Source of the DNA: Ramazzottius varieornatus | Taxonomy: Eukaryota > Tardigrada > Eutardigrada > Parachela > Ramazzottiidae | Assembly: GCA_001949185.1 (NCBI GenBank) | Contig: BDGG01000008.1 | Span: 183,648-247,647, forward strand | Reading direction: 5' to 3' | Length of the DNA: 64,000 nucleotides | In this document: positions 47,413 to 58,681 of the stretch, in pieces | Layout: the number at the start of each line of letters is the position of its first letter | How positions within the stretch are numbered: position 1 is the stretch's first letter | The notes under the pieces: model-generated | The model's database searches: none | The model's input: only the letters and a program-made list of their open reading frames with translations | Told to the model about the DNA's origin: nothing | Program-made: the position numbers and the translations under genes

Positions 47413-48027
47413 CGCTTCGTTCAACTTCTAAGTCGGGGTTCGCTGCTCAAGTAAGCTTTTGAAAGAATTCCTTCAATGATGTCTCAGCCAAATGCCCATC
47501 TATTTTTATTACTGAAAAGTACATCAGAATATCCAATAAATTCCCTATGCTATGTTACTAGTCAGTTGCCGCAGTTAGACCGATTTTGATGCATCACTTT
47601 AGTTTGTTTTTCTTAGCTTTAATCTGTGGAGGTATGATTAATGCATTCTTCGCATTAGTCACTTTCTTGCAGCTGACATCGAACAATAAGTTTTCGATTT
47701 GAGAAAGTAAACTAGTTTTCTAGCTGAAAGGCAAACGCGTACTTGACGCAACAACAAGAAGAAGTGAATGGGTGTCAAATACTTGCTAAGGTATTCGCTC
47801 AAGAAGTAAACAACAGCGAGCATGCGTCTGCACTGTTTGCCTAATTTGAGGATACTTTAGCCTACTTCGAAAGCCTATCGTGTACGTGTACTTACTTCGA
47901 AGTTTCGTATGATTACCTTTCGATCTACGCATACAGAAAAATTTCCCTTTCGATCCTGAATACCGCGCACATATTTCAGTTATCTGTTTCTGTTCCCGGG
48001 TGGTTTTTCAAAAAGGTCTTCAGAAGA
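47413..48027. other. Intergenic
   Basis: Nothing supported. An acceptor-like tract (ggtcttcag) ends at 48023, just before the next ATG. Confidence 0.45.
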
Positions 48028-48333
48028 ATGGCTGCTTTCGGACAAGAGTACATCTACGAACGTGTGGAAGAACGACACGTTGACGACGATACTGGGGAAG
48101 TTACGGTCGAAGTTGGGGAAGACTGGGGAGGACAGGATGTCAGTATGAACTACAAAGCGAGTCCTCCACGAACAGTGAAGCAACCACCGTCGTTGCAAGC
48201 TCACTACAAGGCTCCAGCCAGTACTCCCGAACCATCGCTGACTTTCGACGACTTCCCTCTTCAAGAAATCCCGTTGAATAACCATCATGGAGCCGTGCCG
48301 TTTCCGAAGAGTGGCGTTATATCGTCCTCGTAA
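48028..48333 (+). CDS. Small acidic protein, unknown
   Basis: Single exon, 101 aa (MAAFGQEYIYERVEERHVDD at the N terminus; PEPSLTFDDFPLQEIPLNNH further on). It is acidic and Pro-rich, with no signal peptide, membrane segment or Cys. Support is the good ATG directly after an acceptor-like tract, and a composition unlike the chance frames around it. No homology is recognised. It could be a first or last exon of a larger gene. Confidence 0.42.
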   Translation: MAAFGQEYIYERVEERHVDDDTGEVTVEVGEDWGGQDVSMNYKASPPRTVKQPPSLQAHYKAPASTPEPSLTFDDFPLQEIPLNNHHGAVPFPKSGVISSS

Positions 48334-49080
48334 TATTTCCGCTGGCTCTTCGAAATGAAGTCTGGCTGTTGTATAAATCCCCAAACTAGTAATGACTGTT
48401 TCATTTTTTCATCAGTACGCTTTAGTTATCCCTAAAGTTCATGCAACTGTGCAGGTTCCGTACATTTACCTTTCCTGATTTTTTGAATGTCGAAACGAAG
48501 AATCGCTGGACATTTTATTCCCAAAAATTCTCAGAAGAGTGTACGAGTAAAGAATATTTCTTCCGCTCGTGGTTTCGCCTCCGTTACTGCATGAGATCTA
48601 CGACACACTCGATGAAGAAGACCATTCTTCATTTGAGCAATGTTGAAACATGTCGACGTCTACGGTTCGTCCACTGGACTTTGGTCCCTTTGTCTTCTTA
48701 GCTTGCGCCAATGTGTGTCGGGGAGAAGATCCATCATTTTTCCCATACTGTGAGACAAGCTCCCTCACTAATACCATTCTTTTCTTTCAGGCCCTTCACA
48801 CTACAAATATTGAATCCTGCGCGCGCGCGAGTGAGGTTTCTGATCGAAAATTACTCATGGACAACAGGGAACTCATGGCAATATGATGGAGGAGAGAGCA
48901 ACGAACAAGGAAGTCTGTCGAAACTTTGTGCTTCGACCGAGTACAGTGCTAGAACGGAGTCATATAAAGATTGCCAACGATCACCGGAAACAATATCAGA
49001 TTTCTTCATTGCAGTCCCAAGCACCCAAGCAGCGTTAGTTCGGTATTCGGGATATCGTGTAAATCCAGTCCTGATCGAAC
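48334..49080. other. Intergenic
   Basis: Short open frames only; nothing supported. Confidence 0.45.
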
Positions 49081-49641
49081 ATGTTGCTCAAACTACAAGT
49101 CTTCTGTTTTGTCATAGCTATTCTCCGGTACGCTGAACTTGTTTCTGGATATGGCGGTGCGGTCTTGGGAGGCGGAGGTGGCTACGGAACAGGAGTGCTC
49201 AGCGGAGGTGGTTACGGCGGCTACGGTGGAGGGCTTGGAGGCGGCTATGGTGGATACGGAGGTGGATATTATTCCGGTGGCGGACTTTCTTCCGGGTACG
49301 GATATGGAAATCAAGGGTTTTCAGGTGGTGGAGGATACGGTTACGGTGGCGGTGGCGGACTGCAAGGTGGTGGTTATTACGGTGGTCAGGGCGGTCTTGT
49401 GGGTCAACCGTACGGAAGTGGCGGGTATCCTTTGTCTTACAACCAAGGCTTCTCCAGCGGATACTATGGAGGCGGTCTGAGCGGTGGAGGTGGATACTAT
49501 GGTGGAGGACTGAGCGGCGGTGGTGGATATTATGGAGGAGGATTAAGCGGTGGTGGATATTATGGAGGAGGATTAAGCGGTGGTGGCGGCGGCTACTATG
49601 GCGGACTTTCAGGTGGCGGTGGATACGGGAAGAAAAAGTAG
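49081..49641 (+). CDS. Secreted Gly/Tyr-rich structural protein
   Basis: Intronless, 186 aa. A signal peptide (LQVFCFVIAILRYAELVSG) is followed by a mature part that is almost entirely Gly, Tyr, Ser and Leu. It contains GYGG and YYGGG blocks and, toward the C terminus, at least four tandem copies of a unit close to GLSGGGGYYGG. It ends in GYGKKK. Such sequences occur in cuticle, shell-matrix, silk and adhesive proteins and in antimicrobial Gly-rich peptides; the sequence does not decide between them. The antisense strand has a long His/Arg-rich frame, which is a shadow of the Gly codons. Confidence 0.8.
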   Translation: MLLKLQVFCFVIAILRYAELVSGYGGAVLGGGGGYGTGVLSGGGYGGYGGGLGGGYGGYGGGYYSGGGLSSGYGYGNQGFSGGGGYGYGGGGGLQGGGYYGGQGGLVGQPYGSGGYPLSYNQGFSSGYYGGGLSGGGGYYGGGLSGGGGYYGGGLSGGGYYGGGLSGGGGGYYGGLSGGGGYGKKK

Positions 49642-50240
49642 CTGAATACGAGGCAAGGCTCAGGATTTTCCTGCATGATAAGAAGTAGCTCATTATTTTT
49701 GTACTTTGATTTGTATTTGCGTAAGTAGTTCTTGTGAGTGTACTCACCACCTTTCAAGATCACAAATTACATTCCTGTTTCGTAACTTCTGGCCTGCACT
49801 TCGGTGTAAAATGGAAACCCAAAGCTACTAATTCCCAAAACCCGAACAGACACGTTGGTCACTCGACTGGTTGCATGGTTCGTCTGATTCTTCCCTTCTG
49901 CGCGAATAAAGCGTCCCAAAAATCGTGACGGTCCACTATACAGTCCAAAATCTAGCGCATCATCCGATCACGTTCTTGTGTTCGGACCATAAGACGTTAT
50001 GTGATCAACTTGCAGCAGATCAGGGCGGTCATGTTATAAACTGTCATGTTGATGTTGTCAGGTCGTACATGGCAGTAGGACTCGTATGACTCTGTTATGT
50101 CGAACTGCGCGTCTGCGAAGTCCGAGATTGCGATCGATTCAGTTTCATGTGGAATTCCGGAAATCTGGAGGAACAATCTGTTGCTTCCTGCTTTTTTACT
50201 GTTCAACTGTTTGTTCGCCACTGCTGATGATCGCTCTACC
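49642..50240. other. Intergenic
   Basis: No supported feature. An AATAAA at about 49905 could serve a transcript from the left. Confidence 0.4.
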
Positions 50241-51108
50241 ATGAGAGCTCTCACTTTGGGATTCCTGATCGGGATAAGTCTCCTTGTATTGGTAAGTGCC
50301 AAGCAGTCAGAAACTTACGTACTGCACCGTCTAATTCTTTCGTTGTAACAGTCGTCTTGTCAGTCGACCACCGTCCGAGTTGAGTTCGAGCTCAAGAAGT
50401 TTCTCAACGCGAAGGGAATCACGCAGACGGGTTCCAAATGCTCCAGGCTTGGAAATGCATGCAGTCACAAAATTACGGGCTACGTAGACACGTGAGTCGA
50501 CCTTGTTCTCTTTTGTAACCGACGCACGATCCATGCTCTGCTTGGTAACTTCCGCTTGTTTCAGGTCCGTACCGAAAAAAGGGTGGCCTGGAACCAAGGG
50601 TGTGGAAACGTGGCCAGTCATCCTTGAACAGAAAGACAACAGTCTCACGATGAACAAGGTTATCTCCTCTGATGTTTGCTCGGGAAACTTTAAGGTGAGG
50701 CACCGATCGCAAGCTGGCAGTCCGCGGAAACCTTCAGTGGAAGCTTACTCATATGAGCCTTTATTCAGGAAGCCGTCCTAAGAGTACACATTGTAGACGC
50801 CGGAGGAGCTCTTTCTTCAGCCAAGCTGGTGGAAGACTTCGAATGCTTGAGCGGCGCCAACACCAACATCGCACCGAACGAGATGCAAGCTACTTGGTCG
50901 GAAGAAAAGTCCTGTCAAGCCAAGTTCAACCCGGACAACAACAGGTTCGAAGTTCTCCTCATTTTGCACCATAAAACCAGGCGTATTGAATTTGGAATGA
51001 CCAGACACTGTTCGAATTATCAGGCTGACGTTCAAAGTAAGAGTCTACGCCCTTCCTGCCGCAAGCTGCGGTCGACCTCCCGCTCGTCCCTCAGGAAAAG
51101 GACACTGA
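50241..51108 (+). CDS. Secreted MNNL-like family protein, tandem copy A
   Basis: About 190 aa in five exons; the first encodes a signal peptide (MRALTLGFLIGISLLVL) and stops at a donor right after it, as in every copy. The mature part reads VRVEFELKKFLNAKG, then a Cys pair (GSKCSRLGNACSHKITGYVD), WPG, a KVISSDVC motif, LRVHIVDAGG, FECLSGANTN, ATWSEEKSC and a C-terminal LTFKVRVYALPAASCGRPP. The opening (beta-strand, N-x-x-G, then C...C, GY-D) and the IEAxD-like strand resemble the N-terminal MNNL/C2 module of Delta and Jagged, but the similarity is weak. No DSL or EGF repeats follow. It is the first of five adjacent paralogues. Function unknown; secretion is inferred from the signal peptide and Cys. 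Confidence 0.72.
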
Positions 51109-51664
51109 AAAGAAAAATCAGGTGCCTCTTCCAGAACGTCCAGATTCAAGTACTCTGTTTCTTCATCCAGCAGGAAGGCAACTGAGACGTTTCTAGAAAG
51201 TTGGCACCGCTTTTTATCTCCCGAACTCGAAGTGGACTGTTTCTTGAAACATACTCCATAACTATCCTGTTACACGCGATCTATGACTTATTTATGGTAA
51301 AATTACCCATAAACAGACTGGTATATTTTTCGCGACGCCGCGAGGAAATCAAGCTTTGATCCGGTTTACTCATTTTTATTGTGCTTATCAAGCACCTGTT
51401 TTCTCGATGACGTGCGGAAATTGGAATTGTTCAAAGAATACCGGTTGCAAGCTAGCCAACCTACTGGCTGGCATAGGGTATCATAAAGTCAAGTATAACA
51501 ATATTTCCTTATTGACTGTAAAGATCGGCCGTAGGGTTTATCGAGAATGTCTGTTAAAGTCAGCGTTTTGTGGAACCGAGCGCTAGTTTACTTCCTGGGT
51601 TGACCACAGCAGTTGGTTGGCAGCTTTACTTGGGTTCTTTGCGTCGATTCATCCTGAAATCTAG
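51109..51664. other. Intergenic between copies A and B
   Basis: No exon seen. Confidence 0.45.
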
Positions 51665-52658
51665 CATGAAGTTCCTCGTGGTCCTTGCCGCCCTCGTGAC
51701 CTTGGTAAGCTGCTCCATTTTCTTTTCTTTGTCAAACTCATCCTTATTCATGTATTGATGGGTTCTTGAAATTTCACAGGTTGCCGCAGACTTCGTGAGA
51801 GTGGAGTTCAAATTACTGGAGTACAGCAACAATGCTGGCAAAGGGCTTTTGGCCACTGGTGAACGATGCGAGAAGAACCGTCATTGCGATCCGGTCATGA
51901 CCGGATATGTTGATACGTAGGTCGTTCTTCGAATCTCATAGATATTTTTGTGCTTTGTATGGTCCAGTGCCTCTTAAATATGCTATATTTGTAGCGAGAA
52001 ACCGCTCAACGCGTGGCCTGGTCCGAAAGCTGATCCTAAAACCTGGACAAGTATCTTCGATGTCAAAGACTCTGATTTCGTCAAAGTGGGCAAAATTGTC
52101 TCTCGCGATGTGTGTGACGCAGATTACACCAAAGCCAACCTCAGAGCCGAGGTCTCGGACACCAACAGATTCACCAGTGACAAGAAAATCAACCAGGTAA
52201 CGAGTTATCGTCCTGCTGTACGTGAGATATTTCCCCTTCCCCGAAAGCTCCTTCTTTTCCAGTTCGAGTGCCTGAGCGGTCGCGATGTCGCCCGGAACGA
52301 GGCCTCCGCTTCCTGGAGCGCCCCCAAGCAGTGCGATGCCAAATTCAACCCTACGAAAGTTGGGTGAGTAGTTCTTTCGTTCGCTTCCGGTTCGTTACTG
52401 TTTGTCCAAACTTGGGCTGTAACTGCAAATGGGTGCTTTGGCACACACGAGTGAAGCGTGGTGGTTGAAGGTTGACATACCAGTGGAGAGCTTTCGAAGT
52501 ATCCAATGCTGCTTGCGGCGCTGCTATTGGTACGTATGATATTGCGGTGATGTAAATTGGAAATTTTAGACCAAGAAGGGTTGTCGAATGATCACTTTCC
52601 CATTATTACAGGAAAAACTGGTCCAGCAAAGAAGCCTAGTAGTGGTATCTTTGGTTAG
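51665..52658 (+). CDS. Secreted MNNL-like family protein, tandem copy B
   Basis: Start MKFLVVLAALVTL (signal peptide exon). The mature part has VRVEFKLLEYSNNAGKGLLA, CEKNRHCDPVMTGYVDT, AWPGPKADPKTW, KIVSRDVCDADYTKANLRAE, FECLSGRDVARNEASASWS, CDAKFNPTK and LTYQWRAFEVSNAACG. It ends in a short Lys/Gly tail (KTGPAKKPSSGIFG) encoded by an extra exon. Roughly 195 aa. The phase of each intron matches copies C and E, including one directly before FECLSG that copies A and D lack. The spliced model closes in frame at TAG 52656-52658. Confidence 0.72.
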
Positions 52659-53137
52659 CTTGTTAGGCTATCTCACAACCTCGAGATTTGTTTTGTCGAA
52701 GTATCGCTTTGATGGAGGCTGGGGTCACAAATCGATGTTATTGGAGATTCAATTTTAAGTTGGTTCCCAGTAAAGCGTCCAGACAGGATCCGTTGGTTCT
52801 TCCCTAACAGTACTACCGACTCACTGACTTTCAGACATCCATCGGGGCAAGCATAAGAAAAAACGGCCAAATTTTTACTGCACAGTTCGACCGAAAGGAC
52901 TGATGCCATGTGTTGATAAAGCATAGTATTTTCGAGCCTGTGACGAGTACCGGAAAACAGTAGAAACACCAACAGATGTTATCGAGACCGACCCTTGCAC
53001 AAAAAGTGCTGATGACGAACCGTTAAGAAGTGCTCGAAGTAGAGCCTTCCTTCTTCCAGACTTCACGGAAACTTCCGCATTTTTCCACCTTGCTGTGATC
53101 CTATAGAGAATTGGGCGCACTTGTTTGAGCGTGAAAG
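52659..53137. other. Intergenic between copies B and C
   Basis: A minus-strand frame (52972-52673) is open but has no splice or homology support. Confidence 0.45.
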
Positions 53138-54181
53138 ATGGCTCTTCGGACAGTGCTCGTGTGTGCTCTAGCCACTGCGGTACGAGATAAGCTGGAATTT
53201 ACTCTTTCGAGGTTGCACTTATTCGAAAATTCGCTAAGCCGTTTTTCTGTCGTCTCAGATTGCCGGTGAATCCATACGAGTTGAGTACAAACTGACTAAA
53301 TTGGATAATCCTGGTGGAATTATCTATAACGGGAAGAAGTGTGATATGACCGGGAAATGCGATCCTCGGCTTTCTGGTTACGTCGACACAGAAAAAGCCC
53401 TCAACACGTGGGTAAGACATTATATGCTAATTCGCTGTGCTAAACAGCCGAATGTCTCTCATCGAAAGCCCTTTGTAGCCGGGACCCAAACCGTTGAGCC
53501 AGTTTACCAAGATTCACGAGGACGACGATGTGGACAGTCCTAGCATTCAGAAGATAGTTTCGCGAGACATCTGCGTTGGGTCCACATACACGGTGGGTCC
53601 ATACCGAATATACGCCTACGAGTTAATTAGTACAGTTAATTCGCAACACTTTTTCAATTGAGCGTTGAATTTTTTTCAGAAAGCAAATCTCCGAGTGGAT
53701 GCCGTTGACAAGGATCTCACGGGGACAGATCAGATGGACCAGTAAGTCGGGCCTATCAGCCTGCGCGTACTTCCTGTTGTTACGCATGATCTTTCGTCGC
53801 TGCCGGAATAACCATCGTTTAGAACTGCCGCTATAATTTTTTGTATCTTGGTGAGTAAAGCCCCTTCATTTCTTGCAGATTCGAATGTATGAGTGTCGGA
53901 AGTTTTCGTGACGTAAAGCAAAGCGAACAGAGCGCCACCTGGTCCACCGAAAGACCTTGCGCGAACAAATTCCAGCCTGACAAAGTCAAGTAAGCGAATG
54001 CTATTAAATGATGTGGCCTTGTCAGAGGCCAGACTGAAGTGAAGCCAGCAGTAGCACTGAGAGAGTTTTCTATTCTAGACTGATGTATCAATTCCGAGCT
54101 TACAAGATTCCCGAAAGGGAGTGCGGTCGCCCTGTTGGTTCCTCCAAGAAAGCCGGCGGTGGTTATGGGACACTAGCTTAG
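53138..54181 (+). CDS. Secreted MNNL-like family protein, tandem copy C
   Basis: Start MALRTVLVCALATA (signal peptide exon). Then IRVEYKLTKLDNPGGIIYNG, CDMTGKCDPRLSGYVDT, TWPGPKPLSQF, KIVSRDICVGSTYTKANLRV, FECMSVGSFRDVKQSEQSAT, WSTERPCANKFQPDK, LMYQFRAYKIPERECGRPVG and a Gly-rich end (KKAGGGYGTLA). The intron between GYVDT and WPG sits a few codons later than in the other copies (after TEKALNTW), suggesting intron sliding or loss and gain. About 195 aa; the frame closes at TAG 54179-54181. Confidence 0.72.
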
Positions 54182-54650
54182 CTAGACACCGAGCAGTACA
54201 CGCATAGTAACTGTTTGACATTTCCCTCACAGCTGGGATTATCTCTCGACATTCATCCCACTCGAATTTCATTTCTGACGTGGTAGAACTCAGTCTTACG
54301 GACATGAGAATATTCTGGGTAATAGCACACATTGGTGATCAATGTCCAGCTGTAGGCAGATCGTTGGCGCTTGTAAAGCAAAGTCTCTAGATAAGAAAAT
54401 TACAAGACGAACGAAATCTACCATCTTGAAACTAGCGATCGAAACTTCCGATCTAATGGAGTAGTTGGGCAAGACGGGTTAGTCCAACAGGTCTTCCAGC
54501 TACGGCAGCGCCCTGTTCACAGCACAGCGCATTTTGCCGATTACGCAGCTTCCGGTACCGTTCGAGTACTTTATTCAGACAGTTTCAGTTAGACCTGGGC
54601 TGGAAGTTGGGACAGGCTGAATTTCGGATAGCTTCATCCTTATTTTCAAG
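54182..54650. other. Intergenic between copies C and D
   Basis: No exon seen. Confidence 0.45.
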
Positions 54651-55546
54651 ATGTCTAAGATGCTCTATCAAGCGGTCTTTCTGTCCGCCTTGGTGGCTAT
54701 GGTAGCGTGTGCCCGCAGTTCCTCCACAGATGGCACCCGAGTAGAGTACAAGCTCTTCAATTTCACCCACGCTGGAAAACTGCAGAACGGTGAAGTATGT
54801 TGGAACACCGGCGATGTTGCCGGGATGCTTAAATCTATCCTCTGCTAATGTTTTTGATCAACTACTGTTTCTTGCAGAAATGCGACTTCGGTACTCACTG
54901 CGACCCCAGCTTGAGGGGCTACGTCGACACGTGAGTCCTTGAGGGTCCACGCACGCTTCTGAATGTCGGTGATCTTAAAACTGTCCGTTTCTGAGTTTTA
55001 GCATCAGTCCTGACGCAGCATTCCCCGGATCAGAAGACAATCTCGAAAGATGGGCCAAGATTTGGGAAGGATTGGATATCAAAGACACTGCTCGCCTGAA
55101 CAAGATCGTTTCCCGTGATGTCTGCAAAGGAACCTACAACGTAAGCCCCAGGTCTTCGATTGTGTGCGAATTGTATCAATTAGAGATCTAACAAAGAAAA
55201 CAGAAATTGACACCTCAATTACAATATGACAAATTGTTAGAAAGCTACTCTCCGGGTTCAAGTTGACGAGGTGGACTCGTCGCGAAAGGATCTGATGGAA
55301 CAGTTTATGTGCTACGCCGGCCGAAACGTCCAACAAGACGAAAGTCGCGCCAAATGGTCCGAACTTGCCGAATGTGAAGCCCACTATAACAAACGAGGAA
55401 ACAAGTACGGGTTTTACTGCGCAGATTGTTTTCTATATATTTAAGCCTAAATTGTAAAGCCATCGTTTGTGGACTCGTCTGTTTACAGGATGCTGTACTC
55501 GTGGAGAGCGTTCACCGTGCCTGCCCGAGACTGCGGAAAGGTCTAA
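54651..55546 (+). CDS. Secreted MNNL-like family protein, tandem copy D
   Basis: Start MSKMLYQAVFLSALVAMVAC. Then TRVEYKLFNFTHAGKLQNGE, with an intron exactly before KCDFGTHCDPSLRGYVDT. AFPGSEDNLERWAKIWEG, KIVSRDVCKGTYNKATLRVQ, FMCYAGRNVQQDESRAKWS, CEAHYNKRGN and MLYSWRAFTVPARDCGKV follow, and then the stop. It lacks the CGRPP tail seen in A, C and E. The exon holding FMCYAG is fused with the preceding one, so the intron of B and C is absent. About 190 aa. Of the five, this copy looks closest to Notch-ligand MNNL (GKLQNGEKCD against Jagged's GELQNG-CC), though the match is short. Confidence 0.72.
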
Positions 55547-56033
55547 GAAATCCCCGAGTTCCTGGTACAACTGCTCAATAAAGGATAGGTGAGAGAATCG
55601 ACCTTGTGCTGGTTTCTCGGTAGACAGCGTACAATGTACGATACGAGAGACAAGTTCGACGTAACTCGATTAAAGTAACAGTCCCATTATTTGCCTTTAT
55701 CGATCATTCGTCTCACGTCGTTGGTCCGGATATAGACAAAACAATACAGGTTGCTTTGAATAAACACGGAGCTGTAAACAATGACTTCTTGACTGGCAAC
55801 GTTGTAAAATCATAGTGCGCTGAGTTACTCAAGAGGTCTTCAAAGACCTCGGACCACTTTATGCTGATGACGCTCATTCGTCATCGTCGCAACTTGAAAC
55901 CACAAGGATCCGCTTTACACGGTTCCGTCCACAACACCTCCGTCTTATTGCCGCCGTCTGAAGAAACATCTTCATATCTGCTGGTAACCGATTTCTAGAT
56001 TTTTTGGGAGTATCACAGTGCTGTTAGGCGGGA
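55547..56033. other. Intergenic between copies D and E
   Basis: An AATAAA near 55578, 32 bp past the stop of copy D, is a plausible poly(A) signal. No exon seen. Confidence 0.5.
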
Positions 56034-56889
56034 ATGGATATCTTCCTTTCGGTCTTCCTAGTCGGGATTCTCGCCGGGGTGGCGGTAAGTCTGTTTTTAG
56101 TTGTACATTCAACCAGTCCTTCTTCTGCTTGTCGTAAATACGGTTTTGACAGTTGTTTTGGGCATACAGACTGCCGAGCCATTGCGAATGGAGGTGGAAC
56201 TTCGGCGACTCAACAACAGTCTGGGGATCCTGAAGTCCGGAGAGCAGTGCGACCTGACTAGTGCCTGCGATATGCGCCTGACCGGATATCTCGACATGTA
56301 AGGATTTCTCAAGTCACAGTAGTACACATCTGGTACCAAATTTTTCATGCTGTAGTGATGCAGCGATGAATGCTTGGCCGGGTTCGAAGCCGGAGGATTC
56401 GTGGGTCAAAATTGTTGAACGGGACAACGAGAACGGTAATGAGTGCAGCATCTTTATTGCTCATTTCCCATTTTCCATTTACTAATTTTGCGCAAGACTT
56501 CAGCTCCCGTTATCAACAAGATCGTTTCTCGGGATGACTGCGTGGGTCGTACGACCGTAAGTAAATCTATAAACCCGAATCTCTAAGGGGAAAGAAACTT
56601 CTCGTTCGTACGTATGGTTCTTTTCTTGCAGAGAGCTAATCTACGAATCAAGGCTGTAGACGTGGACTCACTGACGGCCAACGATCTGGTGGATAACTTT
56701 GAATGCATGGTCCCAGTTTCCGGGAGCAACATCGCCACCAGTATCTCCAGGGCTCAGTGGTCGACCGAGAAGTTTTGCGATACCAAGTACAATCCTGGGA
56801 AGATCACACTGAAGTTCCGCTATCGAGTTTTCCTCATCGACCCAGCTGACTGTGGCCGACCGCCAGTTGGCGCCACTGCCAAGGTCTGA
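56034..56889 (+). CDS. Secreted MNNL-like family protein, tandem copy E
   Basis: Start MDIFLSVFLVGILAGVA (signal peptide exon). Then RMEVELRRLNNSLGILKSGE, CDLTSACDMRLTGYLDM, AWPGSKPEDSWVKIVERD, a separate small exon with INKIVSRDDCVGRTT, RANLRIKAVDVDS, FECMVPVSGSNIATSISRAQ, WSTEKFCDTKYNPGK, LKFRYRVFLID and PADCGRPPVGATAKV. Two acceptors are possible at the second exon (56155 or 56169 as last intron base); the latter keeps the frame. GYVDT is GYLDM here. About 195 aa. Last copy of the array. Confidence 0.7.
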
Positions 56890-57777
56890 TCGCAGTACTC
56901 CTATTCTCTTGCCAGTCTTTCAGAAACCTGGAAGGAACCAACTTGCAGCTCAATCTTTATCTCTCACAGTTCTCTGTAGTTCCATTTTCAATCTTTCATT
57001 TATCCATGCCTGGCGGAAATATTTCTAAACTTTGAAGTCTGCTTTGAACTTTATTCACACAATACGATGAAGAACTGCATCGGCATGTTGGCTGGAATGC
57101 GCAGTCATACATAGATAACTTTATCTTGATCCCATAAACTAGTAATTCATTATCCCAAAATGAAACGTCCTATATTTTTCTTCCGCGCTCGTACCCACCC
57201 ATTCCAAAACATACGATGTAAAAGCCAAATAACGACGTGACTCTGACTGTCTCCCATAACTCAACTGTGACTCGGATAGTACAGTAACTTCCCACCAGCT
57301 AGATGTTTTCGAAAGAGTACTTCGATCAGGGTTCTTCAACTTGGATATTTTACAGAAGATATAAAAGAACGAATGACAACAAGGGATCACGTAGCAAGTA
57401 AAAAAGGACGAAGACGCGCATGAATTCAACGAGATTGGGTAAAGGCTTATAGTACAGTGAATCGATGGAAGAAAAACAAACTGACGAGTAGGTAGTTTCA
57501 CGCAGAGTAAATCTGGAGCAGAAAATGCCGTGACAAATATTTACGTTTTACAGTAAAATATTGACCTTGAGAGCCATGAAAATCCTCCTCCTACGCTTAT
57601 CCGTCTCCTCGTCAGCTGGGCTTCACATTTCACAGCAGACGAGCTATCAATATCTGAAAGGTGACAAACAGGATATTTTAGGCTTGATAGCTGAGATTGC
57701 AAGATTGATCGTCCACAGGGGTCATCTAAACTTAACCAGCTAAGTATTCTAACCAGAAAATTTCAGCTTGAATAAAG
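56890..57777. other. Intergenic
   Basis: A plus frame at 57576-57743 starts with a signal-like MKILLLRLSVSSSAG but leads nowhere. Nothing else. Confidence 0.4.
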
Positions 57778-58224
57778 CTATACACTTACGGCGCCCATGG
57801 TGGTTCCCATCACGACTTTGGTGGATTCCGCAGAGCTGAAATTCAAAGGAGAAACTTGCGACTTATTTCACGCGAGTTGAACATATCAAAGAAAAATCAG
57901 CCTACTTGATTCCCATGGCGTATTTGGCGTATTCCAGAGCGTCGCAGCAATAAGGAAGTTCCAGAGCGCCCTTTCGACAGCACATGGTTTTCTGGTTGTC
58001 CGATCCGGTAATGGCATTTCCAACCTTGTCAATCACACTGGGACAGGACAAGACGGTGTTGCATTCCATACCCCAGGAACCTATTGTTAAGAAGCTCTTT
58101 CGTTATAGATTGCCTGCCATTATTCGACTCTTGAATAAGCATAACTTATCACTCAGACAGAGGCCTTACCTGCCACCAGGATGGCGGCCAGAACGGCGCA
58201 GAGAAAGAGGGCGGATGACTGCAT
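57778..58224 (-). CDS. Small Cys-rich secreted protein
   Basis: Three exons: a signal peptide from 58224 (MQSSALFLCAVLAAILVA), ending at the donor 58170; a middle exon ending near 57906; and a short last exon closing at TAG 57780-57778. The mature part has six Cys in the pattern C-x6-C ... CC ... CC (MECNTVLSCPSVID, TMCCRKGALELPYCCDALEY). The tail is MGTTMGAVSV. About 95 aa. The spacing is that of small disulfide-rich extracellular peptides (hydrophobin-like or cysteine-knot types). I do not recognise the family and infer no activity. Confidence 0.68.
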
Positions 58225-58681
58225 GATGATGGGTTTCGGGAGATATGAATCCAGTAAGACGGAGGATGAACTTGATCGAAGCGTGATCAAAAGCCGACTG
58301 CCACTGTTGACGACAGAGAAATCAAACTGCAAAGCGATGAAGTGAGAGGAATGCTTGAAGGAAACAAGATACTGTCTAGCACCGTATAAACTTCTCTCTA
58401 CTCCTCGAAGTCGGACAGTAGCGCACGTCGTACGTCTGCGTTGCACAAGGAAGTACGGATCCAGGGCCCTTCTGTACTGATTGGTGAGGCGTGACGTTCC
58501 ACCTCGACGACGTCAGCACCAACCCTACATTTAGAAATCAGGGCAGTGGGCCCGTTCGTTTAAGAGCTCTACAGATGGTTTCTTCTGCGGAAAATTCATC
58601 ACGTGATAGTGCTTTTTCCCAAAGGGCCAACTATATATTGTATCTGCACAATCCGCCCAGCTCTCAGTGCTGTGGGTCTAG
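58225..58681. other. Intergenic
   Basis: Upstream region of the small Cys-rich gene; no supported exon. Confidence 0.4.

Noticed and set aside
49199-49750. Long minus-strand His/Arg-rich frame
   Set aside because: It is the exact antisense of the Gly/Tyr repeat gene and has no start or splice logic of its own.
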